A stretch of 64,000 bases of DNA from Legionella cincinnatiensis (GTDB lineage: Bacteria; Pseudomonadota; Gammaproteobacteria; Legionellales; Legionellaceae). The notes beneath the pieces were generated by a model that saw only the letters and a list, made by a program, of their open reading frames with translations, ran no database searches and was not told the origin of the DNA. This document shows positions 1 to 8,655 of this stretch, piece after piece. A program made the position numbers and the translations under genes. Where the stretch lies: NCBI RefSeq assembly GCF_900452415.1, contig NZ_UGNX01000001.1, positions 2,046,001 through 2,110,000 of the forward strand. The letters are read 5' to 3'. The stretch's first letter is position 1, and every line of letters starts with the position of its first letter.

Positions 1-97
1 AGGGATCTATACCGAATTGTGACTTGCCCATAAGGGCTTCGCCACTGTACTTCAGTAAAATACGTTTATATTTTAATTTAGAGTGACTTTCATTCAT
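1..97 (-). CDS. pyrH: UMP kinase PyrH (N-terminal part)
   Basis: UMP kinase phosphorylates UMP to UDP in pyrimidine nucleotide synthesis. Only the first 32 codons lie in the window, and the gene runs off the left edge. The reading begins [20 protein letters not shown] and continues through a GEALMG segment and an FGID segment, the glycine-rich N-terminal nucleotide-binding region typical of bacterial PyrH. Its ATG shares one base with the tsf stop codon (TGATG), so it is the third gene of rpsB-tsf-pyrH and probably translationally coupled. The usual family leucine after RILLK is tyrosine here. Identification is from the motif and the conserved gene order. Confidence 0.85.
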   Translation of the reverse strand, partial: MNESHSKLKYKRILLKYSGEALMGKSQFGIDP

Positions 98-975
98 CAT
101 GTGCGAACCTGAGCCATCACTTCTTCAACAAAGTTATCTTCTTTTTTCTCTATACCTTCACCAACTTCATAGCGAACAAAAGAAAGAACTTCTGTACCTT
201 TTTCTTTTAACAGTTGTCCCACTTTAATATCAGGATTTTTAACATAAGGTTGACCTAATAAGCTTACTTCATCAATAAATTTATTGATACGCCCTTCAAT
301 CATTTTGTCGATAATATCTTGAGGTTTTCCGCTTTCTTTTGCTTGAGCTGTAAAAATCTCGCGCTCATTTTCAATCGCTTCAGCAGATACTTGATCTCTG
401 CTTACTACAATTGGCTTACTTGCTGCAATGTGCATTGCAATGTCTTTAGCAAGCTCTTCATTATTGCTTTTTAGGGCAGCCATGACCCCAATTCGTGAAC
501 CGTGCAAATAACAACCGATAACACCACTATCACAACTCATACGCTCCAAGCGCCGTAGTTTAATGTTTTCACCGATTTTTGCTACTAATTCTTGGCGTGC
601 TTGTTCCACAGAAGCACCGGCAGTAAAGGGAAGAGCAGATAATTCTTCGATAGTACTCGCTGAACTATTTAGTGCTACTTCTGCAACCGTATTAGCAAAG
701 TTAGTAAAGTTCTCATCACGAGCAACAAAATCAGTCTCGCTATTAATTTCTAACATTACTGCAGTACGCCCATCAGCAGAACGAGCAATAATCACAACAC
801 CCTCGGCTGCAACGCGATCTGCTTTTTTATCCGCCTTTGCCTGACCTGCTTTACGCATTTCAGTAATTGCTGCTTCAATATCACCATTGGTTGCTATTAG
901 AAATTTTTTGCATTCCATCATGCCTGCACCAGTACGCGCACGTAATTCCATGACTAAACTTGCACTAATTGACAT
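97..975 (-). CDS. tsf: Translation elongation factor Ts
   Basis: EF-Ts is the guanine nucleotide exchange factor that recycles EF-Tu-GDP in the cytoplasm. The 292-residue product begins [20 protein letters not shown], the standard EF-Ts N-terminus with its UBA-like helix. It carries the EF-Tu-contacting TDFVA motif in the N domain. The ATG at 975 is chosen over an upstream in-frame codon at 1011 because GGAGAA lies just in front of it and the family starts here. It is the middle gene of rpsB-tsf-pyrH, with 73 bp from the rpsB stop, and is expected to be controlled together with rpsB. Confidence 0.97.
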   Translation of the reverse strand: MSISASLVMELRARTGAGMMECKKFLIATNGDIEAAITEMRKAGQAKADKKADRVAAEGVVIIARSADGRTAVMLEINSETDFVARDENFTNFANTVAEVALNSSASTIEELSALPFTAGASVEQARQELVAKIGENIKLRRLERMSCDSGVIGCYLHGSRIGVMAALKSNNEELAKDIAMHIAASKPIVVSRDQVSAEAIENEREIFTAQAKESGKPQDIIDKMIEGRINKFIDEVSLLGQPYVKNPDIKVGQLLKEKGTEVLSFVRYEVGEGIEKKEDNFVEEVMAQVRT

Positions 976-1048
976 TTCATTTCTCCGTATAGCAAAAAGG
1001 GGGCGAATCAAGGGTTCATACCCCTAGCCCCCTATATTTTAAATTTAA

Positions 1049-1810
1049 TTATTCGCCCGCTTTTTTTGCATCACTTGCTTGTTCAACTACTTCAACAAAT
1101 TCAGTATCTGATGAACCTACACCCACGGTGTTGCTGCCTTTAGCATCTAAAATCGCATCTGCAACACAACGAACATATATGTCTACAGCTCGCATAGAGT
1201 CATCATTACCAGGAACAATATAATCAATGTTCTTAGGGCTATTATTAGTATCAACAATACCAATAACAGGAATTCTTAACCGATGAGCTTCCTCAACAGC
1301 AATATGTTCGAATCCAACATCAACAACAAAAAGAGCATCAGGCAAGCCACCCATGTTCTCAATACCGCCTAAACCACGCTCCAACTTTTCCAGTTCACGT
1401 GTCAGCATTAATGCTTCTTTTTTAATCATATCATTGAACAATCCTTTTTCTTTCATTTCTTTTAGCTCTTTTAAACGAAAGATGGACTGACGCACCGTTT
1501 TATAGTTAGTTAACATACCACCTAACCAACGATGATCGACATAAGGCATACCACAACGTTTCGCATGTTCACGAATACTTTCTTGGGCTGCTCTTTTTGT
1601 ACCTACAAAAAGAATTTTTGCTTTATTAGATGCTAATCGTCCAACATAGTTCACTACGTCGTTGAGCATCACCATGGTTTTTTCAAGATTGATAATATGT
1701 ATCTTGTTTCGAGAACCAAAAATATACTCACCCATTTCAGGATTCCAAAACCGAGTTCTGTGTCCAAAATGAGCTCCTGCCTCAAGCAATTCACGCATGC
1801 TTATATTCAT
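1049..1810 (-). CDS. rpsB: 30S ribosomal protein S2
   Basis: S2 joins the small ribosomal subunit late in assembly and contacts S1. The 253-residue protein shows the family start ([20 protein letters not shown]), the FVGTKR segment and the PDALFVVDV and GIVDTN blocks. The ATG at 1810 follows a GGAG Shine-Dalgarno site. It is first in rpsB-tsf-pyrH. In gammaproteobacteria S2 represses its own operon through a conserved mRNA leader, and a candidate structure lies directly upstream here. The length is normal for the family. Confidence 0.98.
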   Translation of the reverse strand: MNISMRELLEAGAHFGHRTRFWNPEMGEYIFGSRNKIHIINLEKTMVMLNDVVNYVGRLASNKAKILFVGTKRAAQESIREHAKRCGMPYVDHRWLGGMLTNYKTVRQSIFRLKELKEMKEKGLFNDMIKKEALMLTRELEKLERGLGGIENMGGLPDALFVVDVGFEHIAVEEAHRLRIPVIGIVDTNNSPKNIDYIVPGNDDSMRAVDIYVRCVADAILDAKGSNTVGVGSSDTEFVEVVEQASDAKKAGE

Positions 1811-1822
1811 AATTTATCTCCA

Positions 1823-1855
1823 GGGTTATTCGTCCACGCCTCCCATACGAAACCC
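1823..1855 (-). promoter_or_regulatory. Candidate S2 autoregulatory leader hairpin of rpsB
   Basis: Read on the minus strand, the rpsB leader contains GGGTTTCG, then about 15 nt, then CGAATAACCC. It can fold as GGGTT/AACCC plus TCG/CGA with a two-base bulge, immediately before the GGAG site and start codon. An S2-binding leader in this position is known for gammaproteobacterial rpsB. That this hairpin is the functional element is inference. Confidence 0.4.
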
Positions 1856-2058
1856 AACAAAGGGACCCTATCATATGTGACGAAACGTGTGTGTATTTAA
1901 AGCGCGATATTTATAACATATCAAAGGAGATTCATCAATTAAATTTACTTAAAAATCATTTTTTTTAGATTGTGCTAAGCTTTGATTAAGAGCCATTGAT
2001 AATTTTATTCCTGGTGACTCTTGTAGTTACTTATTGAACTCAAAATAAAGAATAAAAA

Positions 2059-3642
2059 ATGTATCAATATAACCCAAGATTACATGTTAAAATCTGGCTA
2101 AGTAATGATCCAAATGTATTTATGAATTTGGAAAACCAAATTCGTCTTCTTGAAATGCGTGAGAAAAATCCTCACGATACGGTTCACTTAGTCTATGACT
2201 CTACATTATTGACTCGCTCATCAGTTCAAGCACTTTATGAATTTAGTAAAGAGAATAATATCACTCTGATTGATGCATATGTAATTGAAGAGAAACTTGA
2301 ATTTGAAAGTGAAAAAAAATTATATGGTTTTTATAAAGAAGAAATTTCCAACTTAAATTCAGGAGGAAATTTGGGAGTTGCTAGCGATATTTTAAGATGG
2401 CTTTCACCAATCTTTAAACTAGGAACCTATACAGACTTTGATGTTCCCATTGACACCACAAATATTCCTTCGAATATACCCATAGAAAGCCCCCTGTTAC
2501 TTAATATTGGTAGTTTAAAAATAGGAAAAAAAGAGTTCATCCTCGCAAATAATGATTTTGTGGCAATCATTGATGATGTTGCCGCTAAAAAAGAAATTGA
2601 ACGTGTTCAAAGTGGTCTTTTAGCAACACTGGCCCAATATGATACTGATTTTATAGAAAAAACAGAAAAAGAGCTAATAACTGATAGTTTTATCAATCGC
2701 TATATTGTCAAATTGATGAAAAATCGTTCTGAATCTCTTTATATCGCGAAATCTAAAGAACTTATTTCCCCGGATACTCCCAATTCTTCGTTAAAAATCA
2801 GGGCTTATATTCATGAAATGATGATGAATAAAGTTGACTTTTTAAATTTTAAAAAAATTTCTCCTACAGAAACATCTCAAGACATTATCAATAGATTGAG
2901 AAAAGAACTTCAATCGCAATTAAACCTAATAAAATATCTTTTTTTTAGCAAAGAATATTCTTTAATTAAATATACCCTAGAAGCGAATGATGAGAAGTTT
3001 TTAAGCTATTTAATGAAAAAAGAGCATGATCTATACCTAAAATCTATTGTCATTTGTACTACCGGCCCAATACAAATAGCTAATTCATTATTTAATGATT
3101 ATGTTGTGAATATTGATAAATTTAGAAAAGAAATTCAGCCTTTATCTTTTAACTACTATGGATTACAAAATGCTTTTCGCTCTCAAAACTCTATTCCATT
3201 ACATGAAAATGTTTTGGGGATGCTCAAATTTCTTGGAGTTGAAGATGGTGAATTGAACGACTCATCATGGCTTAATACTGGGAAAGAATTACAAGCGTCA
3301 CGTATAAAACAGCTTGCTATGCGCCAGCAAGAGCTTGCACTAAGTTTACCTTTGTCTTTTTCTACGATAAAAAATCACTTGGAAGCACATATCATTAACT
3401 CTTCTCGAGTGATAAATAAAATCAATCAAGAAAAAATGAAAACTCTTAGGCTTATATTAAACTGCTTTCAAGAAAATGAATTTGATATTCTTCAGTTTAA
3501 AAAGGTTTTACTCAGCATCGAACACCAGTCAAAAGATATATACACCTATAAATTAATTGAAGATTTAAAAAAACTTACTCATGAAGCGGTTATCTTTAGC
3601 CTTGCAAAAGAAAAAAAAATTGAAATTAGCCAAACATTCTAG
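2059..3642 (+). CDS. Putative glycosyltransferase, candidate Dot/Icm effector
   Basis: The 527-residue soluble protein has no signal peptide. Its N-terminal third resembles the sugar-binding-region glycosyltransferases (GT44/TcdB-like fold). A beta-strand HVKIWLSNDP (residues 9-18) is followed by a helix-rich insert, then the GVASDILRW segment (106-114) and a DxD motif, D126-F-D128, within YTDFDV. DxD binds the metal and sugar nucleotide in this superfamily. The C-terminal 350 residues are helical and not recognised. It stands alone between rpsB and a spy-like gene, lacks a clear Shine-Dalgarno site and is very AT- and lysine-rich, as many Legionella effectors are. Glycosyltransferase fold is likely; effector status is inference. 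Confidence 0.6.
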   Translation: MYQYNPRLHVKIWLSNDPNVFMNLENQIRLLEMREKNPHDTVHLVYDSTLLTRSSVQALYEFSKENNITLIDAYVIEEKLEFESEKKLYGFYKEEISNLNSGGNLGVASDILRWLSPIFKLGTYTDFDVPIDTTNIPSNIPIESPLLLNIGSLKIGKKEFILANNDFVAIIDDVAAKKEIERVQSGLLATLAQYDTDFIEKTEKELITDSFINRYIVKLMKNRSESLYIAKSKELISPDTPNSSLKIRAYIHEMMMNKVDFLNFKKISPTETSQDIINRLRKELQSQLNLIKYLFFSKEYSLIKYTLEANDEKFLSYLMKKEHDLYLKSIVICTTGPIQIANSLFNDYVVNIDKFRKEIQPLSFNYYGLQNAFRSQNSIPLHENVLGMLKFLGVEDGELNDSSWLNTGKELQASRIKQLAMRQQELALSLPLSFSTIKNHLEAHIINSSRVINKINQEKMKTLRLILNCFQENEFDILQFKKVLLSIEHQSKDIYTYKLIEDLKKLTHEAVIFSLAKEKKIEISQTF

Positions 3643-3862
3643 TCCTATTCAATCTTCATACAATAATATTCGTAACATTAAACAATATGTGCATGATCTT
3701 ATAACTTGGTCAAAATAGTCTATACTTCATGAGTCAATGAGAATGACCCCTGTTATCTCGCAAGGCTTGTTCTTAGCGAAAGCGGTGATACGCGAGATCC
3801 AGTTTCAAATAAAAGCAGTTAAAATAAAAAAGTTAATTTAATAATGATGAGGAATAAAAATA

Positions 3863-4294
3863 ATGAATAGAAAACTTATCTGGTTATCGGCTATTACTTT
3901 GATAATAACTCTAGGGCAGCCAAGTTTTGCATGTTCTGGGGATTCTAAACACTGCAATGCGCATCATCGCTCTGATAAATTAGCAAAAGAGCTTAATCTT
4001 ACACCTGAGCAAGAAGCGAAGCTTCAAACTTATAAAGAGAAAGCACAAGCGAACTTCAAAACCAACTACGCACAACTGCGAACACTACGTACTCAAATTA
4101 ACACTTTAATTCAATCTAATAAAATGGACGAAGCAAAACTGGATTCTTTAATAGAGCAAGTTAATAAAATAAGAGGCTCTATGTTAAAAAATAAGGTCAT
4201 GATGCAGCATCAGATGTTTACCATTCTGGATACCAAACAAAAAGCAAAGTTTCTTGAGTTAAAGAAAAAATGGTATTTGGATCATAATGTCTAA
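3863..4294 (+). CDS. Spy/CpxP-like periplasmic protein (LTxxQ family)
   Basis: This is a small exported helical protein of 143 residues. It has a cleavable signal peptide (residues 1-23, ending SFA before CSGDSKH), a histidine/cysteine-rich start of the mature chain, then LNLTPEQEAKLQ, the LTxxQ motif of the Spy/CpxP family, and long charged helices. Spy and CpxP act as ATP-independent periplasmic chaperones or inhibitors of envelope stress signalling, and often bind metals. GAGGAA precedes the ATG. A cpxRA pair lies elsewhere in the window, so CpxR control is plausible but no site was identified. Confidence 0.75.
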   Translation: MNRKLIWLSAITLIITLGQPSFACSGDSKHCNAHHRSDKLAKELNLTPEQEAKLQTYKEKAQANFKTNYAQLRTLRTQINTLIQSNKMDEAKLDSLIEQVNKIRGSMLKNKVMMQHQMFTILDTKQKAKFLELKKKWYLDHNV

Positions 4295-4364
4295 TTTCAG
4301 ATAAGGCCTAGCTTTAAAACAATCGTTGTTTCAATCAGTTGTTTCTTCATAATAAGAATTTCAT

Positions 4365-4390
4365 CACTCTCCGCTTTTGGGCAGAGAGTG
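4365..4390. terminator. Hairpin downstream of the spy-like gene
   Basis: A 7-bp perfect stem, CACTCTC/GAGAGTG, encloses a 12-nt loop about 70 nt after the spy-like stop. No long T run follows directly, so it is a weak terminator candidate or a repeat hairpin. The rest of 4295-4573 shows nothing recognisable. Confidence 0.3.
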
Positions 4391-4573
4391 GCGAACTTTT
4401 AATAGTTTAGAGTTTTTGAATAAGCTGCAAGTGTTTACGAGCCTTGATGAAGCAACTTAGAATGCTCTCGCATTGAGGATTCGAAAGATTGCTGCAATGA
4501 CAACTGTTTGATCCGGATGCTCATGTAAGAGCCCCTCTGCCTGGCGGCTATAAAATGCTTAGTACTTTCACTT

Positions 4574-5107
4574 TCATGGGAACATTCTCCGTAATATATC
4601 ATCCTTATTAATAAAATGGTGCTTTAAAGCTGCGGCTGCATGCATACATATAGCAGCAATGAGCGCATATCCTAGCCATTGATGAATCCATTCAAATAAT
4701 ATCCTTTTATTTTCATCTGGAGCAACGAGATTGGGTAAGGTAAATAACCCGAAAAATGATGCAGGTAGTCCGGCTGAGGAAGTAATTAACCAACCAGTGA
4801 TAGGCATAGCAAACATGAATCCATAAAATGCCCAGTGCATACTACGTGCAGCAATTTTTTCAAGCCAGGGTAAGGCAAGTTCTGGCATTTCATTACTCAT
4901 ACGCCAAATAATTCTAAAAATTGCTAAAAAAAGTACTAAAAAACCATATTCTTTATGCCAACCATAAAATTTTAATTTTTCAGGACTCCATGGCAGTGGC
5001 ACCATATACAAACCTAATGCTAATAACCCAATTATGAGTAATGCAATAATCCAGTGAAGTAATATAGCAACTATTCCAAAGTGTGTTGTACTGTTTTTTA
5101 TTTGCAT
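4574..5107 (-). CDS. Cytochrome b561 family membrane protein
   Basis: This is a four-helix di-heme b-type cytochrome of the inner membrane, probably passing electrons between quinol and a periplasmic acceptor. The 177 residues begin MQIKNSTTHFGIVAILLHW. Histidines in LLHWI, YGWHKEYG, MHWAFYG and the last helix (AICMHAA) fit the heme-ligand pattern of the CybB/YceJ-type family. The ATG at 5107 is preferred to an upstream start because AGGG lies upstream and the longer form would run into yceI. It is last in bufA-yceI-b561. YceI and b561 genes are paired in many proteobacteria. Confidence 0.85.
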   Translation of the reverse strand: MQIKNSTTHFGIVAILLHWIIALLIIGLLALGLYMVPLPWSPEKLKFYGWHKEYGFLVLFLAIFRIIWRMSNEMPELALPWLEKIAARSMHWAFYGFMFAMPITGWLITSSAGLPASFFGLFTLPNLVAPDENKRILFEWIHQWLGYALIAAICMHAAAALKHHFINKDDILRRMFP

Positions 5108-5111
5108 AAAC

Positions 5112-5702
5112 TTACCCTGCTTTTTTATCAAGATAAGCTTCGGCACCGATTTTGATATTTACTTTATCGCTTAAAGCAGGTAAGAAAGCATTGATACCAA
5201 AATCTGAGCGATTTATCGAAGTAGTCGCTGTAAATCCAGCAGACATTTTATTACTGATTGGGTTCATTCCCTCTTTATTTAAAGTGACTTGTAATACAAC
5301 GGGTTTGCTGACCCCACGCAAAGTTAACGTGCCATCTACAGTTGCAGTATCTTTACCTGTTGGAGTCACTTTATTGCTCACAAAAGTTGCAGTAGGAAAC
5401 TTTTTTGTATCGAAGAACAATTGACTTTTTAAATGCTCATCAAGTTCTGGTATACCTGTAATCATATCCGTTACATCAATTTTGACATCAACTTTACTTT
5501 GACTTGGGTTATCTTGATCAAGAGTGAGTTTACCCGTTGCATACCACTTTCCATATTGAGTTGAAAAACCAAGATGATCAATACTCCATAGCACATAAGT
5601 ATGTTTCTTATCTAAGATAAAAGTTTGTGGTGCTGCATTAGCTTGAAAAGAACTTATAGAGAATAAGATAAATAATGATAAGTACTTCGCTAGTTGTTTC
5701 AT
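5112..5702 (-). CDS. YceI family periplasmic protein (copy 1)
   Basis: YceI proteins are secreted lipocalin-like barrels that bind polyisoprenoid or quinone-like lipids in the periplasm. The 196 residues comprise a signal peptide (1-23, ending QANA), then LDKKHTYVLWSIDHLGFS, the family opening, and LRGVSKPVVLQVTL and INRSDFGINAF in the second half. AAAGGAA precedes the ATG. It sits between a bufferin precursor gene and cytochrome b561, all on the minus strand with gaps of 86 and 4 bp, so the three probably form one transcript. A second YceI lies at 33762-34343. Confidence 0.93.
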   Translation of the reverse strand: MKQLAKYLSLFILFSISSFQANAAPQTFILDKKHTYVLWSIDHLGFSTQYGKWYATGKLTLDQDNPSQSKVDVKIDVTDMITGIPELDEHLKSQLFFDTKKFPTATFVSNKVTPTGKDTATVDGTLTLRGVSKPVVLQVTLNKEGMNPISNKMSAGFTATTSINRSDFGINAFLPALSDKVNIKIGAEAYLDKKAG

Positions 5703-5788
5703 ACTAAAATTCCTTTTTTAATGATAATTAATATTCGTTTAGCAACATAAACTTCTATATTATTTGTATTTAATTTACACTAATAGAT

Positions 5789-6052
5789 TTATTTTTTTGC
5801 TGCAAGACTGCCACCCACAATGCGCTCACAAATCCCTTTAGGTAACAAAATAAAGGCATCTTTTTGATTATCCTTAGTAGCCGAAGAGGCACATGAAGCA
5901 GTCGCAGTAGCACAATCATTCATCCCCTTTTTAGCAATTCCATAGCACTTCTCAGATGCGGTAGTGTCATTACTATCAGCAGCACTACTTCCAGTTGCAA
6001 CAAGAATAAAAAAAGCAGTCATTACTGATTGAATAATTTTTTCCTTTGTCAT
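5789..6052 (-). CDS. bufA: Bufferin-like RiPP precursor, DUF2282 (copy 1)
   Basis: DUF2282 (BufA1-type) peptides are exported, cysteine-containing RiPP precursors. As I recall the literature, DUF692/DUF2063 enzymes modify their cysteines and the products bind copper. The 87 residues start with a signal peptide (1-24, ending GSSA), then KCYGIAKKGMNDCAT, SCASSA and LPKGICERIVGG. The four cysteines are C36, C47, C54 and C75, with spacing 11-7-21. AAGGA precedes the ATG. It is first in bufA-yceI-b561. No bufB/bufC is adjacent; the only copies in the window are at 32010-33606 and may act on this peptide in trans. Family call is strong; the chemistry is inferred. Confidence 0.85.
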   Translation of the reverse strand: MTKEKIIQSVMTAFFILVATGSSAADSNDTTASEKCYGIAKKGMNDCATATASCASSATKDNQKDAFILLPKGICERIVGGSLAAKK

Positions 6053-6182
6053 TATGATTTATCCTTAATAGTTTAAACTCTTTTTAACATACAATAGAGT
6101 AATTAAATCAACAAGTAGATTTAAGATTATTTTAAAGCTCATTGGGAATAAATTAATAATAAGAATTTTAATAAGACTTTTA

Positions 6183-6216
6183 CGATATAAAAGGTATTTT
6201 CATACCTTTTATATCG
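6183..6216 (-). terminator. Terminator after the DUF1566 gene
   Basis: A perfect 14-bp stem (CGATATAAAAGGTA and its complement) with a 6-nt loop lies 12 nt past the stop of the minus-strand gene ending at 6229. It continues on that strand into a T-rich run (TAAAAGTCTTATT). Confidence 0.65.
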
Positions 6217-6228
6217 AATTAATGCAGA

Positions 6229-7872
6229 TTAAATTGTTAAATCACGTGAACAACGAACTTTAAATTGATTTAATTTAAAGTCATAAAGTTGGAAATTATC
6301 CCCACTAGAAGAAAAATTTTGAAACCATGCATAAAACATTGGTAAGTTAGAGTATTCGGTAGAACTCCAGTAATAACCTGAGAAACCACCTATGCCCTTT
6401 TCAACCAAATTAGTTTGAATATTTTGTTGCGTCGAGCCACACCCGCTCCCACAACTACCAGGATATTTCTCATATCCCAGCTCACAAATGGCCGGCAAAT
6501 ACCAATCTGAATATCCTTCAATATCCATTTTGCATAGTCCTGCAGCATAATAGGCCAAAGGATAGGAGGAAACTGGGCTGTAATAATTTAAAATATTCTT
6601 ACTATTACATTGTCCATTAGTATCTCCTTTACACGGTTTTGAAGATTTTTCATTGATTCCATGGATGGCATAATGTACATCGCAGCTGGCTCTTCCTGCT
6701 CCATTAGAACTCCAAATGATGCCCTCATGATCATGCTCTGTCTGATCTGAACTATTTACTACTTTACCCCCTACACTTCCATTCGCTAATGTATCATCGA
6801 TTGAATAAATATATCCCCCCTGATAAATACATCCATAGCCTAATATAAGAACATCTAGCTGAGTTGAAAAACCATTGTCAGATGTTAGATTTATTTTTCC
6901 AGGTATAGGTTGGGACCCCGAAGTACAAGGAGTACTCTGTGCACCATTGCTTGCAACAGGACCTGGGAGAACCGTAACAGTACATGAATCATTAGGTTGA
7001 AGTGTGTTCGAACAGGTAGTTGAGACTCTTGTTCCTTGCGGTAATCCAGATGAGTCTACTGCAACATTGGTCGCATCTATTGAGCCTAAGTTAGTAATGA
7101 CAAATTGCCGAGATGCTCCAGATAAAGCAGCATTTACATGAGCACAAGAAGGATTAGCAGTGGAACAAGCTACTGAGAGCGATAACTGAGATGCATTTGG
7201 AGTCAGAGTCGCCTTGCCAAAATTTACTTTAACGGTGTGGCTTGTTGTAATGTTGCTAAGCTGAAAAGTGTTTCCTCCTTTTTGTACTCGCTTTTCATCG
7301 ACAAACCAATCATTCACACCATAACCAGCTTCAGGTGTTGCATTAAACGCAATAGTGCTTCCAATTTTCACTTGTTGAACAGTGTTTGGACTAATCGAGC
7401 CATGCTCTTCTGCACTAGGGGTTATGCTGTACTCTGGAGAGGGCTTTGGTTGATTAATTAATTGAATTGCAAGTTGAATTGCAGTAGGCGGTTGGCTACA
7501 TATAAGAGGAAATAATCGAAAACACAACTCAGGCCCTCCAAAAATATCTCCTTTGAGTTCATCTCCTTTAACCTCTAAAACCAACTTACATGTTCGACCT
7601 GGCAATAAAAGCATATGAGGCTCGCAATCCCCCTTTTCATTATGAACTTGATCAATACCAGGTATTTCTTTCATGGCCATATATTGAGGATCTTTTATTG
7701 CTGTATTTTTTACTATGTATTCAATTCTTTTGATTTCAGTTGGCGCTAGAGTAATATTTGTTTGTGTTAAGGGAGTAAATTCTATATTTAGCCTCGTAGC
7801 ACCTTTTGCTTGAGCTGCTACTGAAATAAAAAAAGATGCAGCTACAAAGATTGCTTTGTTGATTAAATTCAT
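6229..7872 (-). CDS. Secreted protein with repeat domain and C-terminal DUF1566
   Basis: This is a 547-residue exported protein of unknown function. Visible parts are a signal peptide (1-22, ending AAQA), a beta-rich region, a bacterial-repeat/InlB-type segment (about 150-220, with GSISPN and FNATPEAGYGV), a conserved-adhesin-like beta region (about 225-345), and a C-terminal DUF1566 domain (about 370-545) with GYSDWYLPAICEL, YYWSSTEYS and a final RCSRD. The L. pneumophila collagen-like adhesin Lcl also ends in DUF1566, so a surface or glycan-binding role is plausible. The many cysteines suggest disulfides and export. It is a single gene with its own terminator. Confidence 0.7.
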   Translation of the reverse strand: MNLINKAIFVAASFFISVAAQAKGATRLNIEFTPLTQTNITLAPTEIKRIEYIVKNTAIKDPQYMAMKEIPGIDQVHNEKGDCEPHMLLLPGRTCKLVLEVKGDELKGDIFGGPELCFRLFPLICSQPPTAIQLAIQLINQPKPSPEYSITPSAEEHGSISPNTVQQVKIGSTIAFNATPEAGYGVNDWFVDEKRVQKGGNTFQLSNITTSHTVKVNFGKATLTPNASQLSLSVACSTANPSCAHVNAALSGASRQFVITNLGSIDATNVAVDSSGLPQGTRVSTTCSNTLQPNDSCTVTVLPGPVASNGAQSTPCTSGSQPIPGKINLTSDNGFSTQLDVLILGYGCIYQGGYIYSIDDTLANGSVGGKVVNSSDQTEHDHEGIIWSSNGAGRASCDVHYAIHGINEKSSKPCKGDTNGQCNSKNILNYYSPVSSYPLAYYAAGLCKMDIEGYSDWYLPAICELGYEKYPGSCGSGCGSTQQNIQTNLVEKGIGGFSGYYWSSTEYSNLPMFYAWFQNFSSSGDNFQLYDFKLNQFKVRCSRDLTI

Positions 7873-8004
7873 TCTTCAACCTCCTAAAAAAGCAAGATAC
7901 ATTAGATTTAAAATGGAGTCATAACTGTTGCAATTAATAGCAAACGTTTCGTTTTACTAATTTTCTGCGTAAAATAACTAGTTAATTGCAACAATGAGAA
8001 CTAT

Positions 8005-8655
8005 TTAAAAGTTGAAACAAGGGGAGCTGTCTCGAATATCCTCTTCCTGACTTAGTGACATCTCATCACACTCTTCATGGTGTGTTCGCTTAGAGGTTTT
8101 GGAAAAAAATGAGACTAGGCTTGCCTCATGTTCGTATTCAAGGCTATGGCGACTATAAGATTTAAATTCAGTCAAACAGGCAAAAGATTTGTATGCGGCT
8201 GCAAGCATTGCGCCAACAATGGTTATTCCTACTGCAAGACCTAATACTGGTTGAACAATAAGTATGGGCAAGGCAATACCAAAAACAGCTGCGTATAAAG
8301 TGGTTGCTGTAGCTGCCCAGAATAATGACTCTGCTGCTTTAGCAACATCATGAAAAAAAATATTTCTTTTTCTAGAATTTATATCACGGCTGATTTGCTT
8401 TAATGCCATATCAGGGCTAAGTTTCGTGTTTTTAATTTGAGTTAGATTATCCACTAATAGCTCATAGCTAGAAGCGATTTGCTCAATGGTTTTTGTGCGA
8501 GTTGCTTTCCGATAAGATGAATTATAATACTGCTCTATTGCTTGGATTGTTTGGGACATCAATTGATGACTCTTCATATAATCCTGAAATAAAGTATGTA
8601 ACTTTTTGTCACACTTCTTTAAACGTTTTTCTATATCACTATTATAAACAACCAT
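8005..8655 (-). CDS. Membrane-anchored hypothetical protein, possible effector
   Basis: I do not recognise the family with certainty. The 216-residue product has a helical N-terminal half (coiled-coil-like, residues 1-105), two close hydrophobic stretches (about 112-160, AVFGIALPILIVQPVLGLAV and TIVGAMLAAAY), and a polar C-terminal tail containing HHEECDEMSLSQEEDIRD. A glutamate-rich tail near the C-terminus and no signal peptide are typical of Dot/Icm substrates. The ATG at 8655 is preferred over a TTG at 8661 because AAGGAA then has proper spacing. It stands alone beside a MITE-like element. Real gene likely; effector role is inference. Confidence 0.55.
   Translation of the reverse strand: MVVYNSDIEKRLKKCDKKLHTLFQDYMKSHQLMSQTIQAIEQYYNSSYRKATRTKTIEQIASSYELLVDNLTQIKNTKLSPDMALKQISRDINSRKRNIFFHDVAKAAESLFWAATATTLYAAVFGIALPILIVQPVLGLAVGITIVGAMLAAAYKSFACLTEFKSYSRHSLEYEHEASLVSFFSKTSKRTHHEECDEMSLSQEEDIRDSSPCFNF

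Noticed and set aside
1973..1995. PmrA-like half-sites upstream of the glycosyltransferase gene
   Set aside because: On the reverse strand CTTAAT-N5-CTTAGC has a degenerate second half and the wrong orientation for the gene at 2059.
3750..3805. Inverted repeat ATCTCGC/GCGAGAT before the spy-like gene
   Set aside because: Only 7 bp with a 30-nt loop; too weak to name as a regulatory site.
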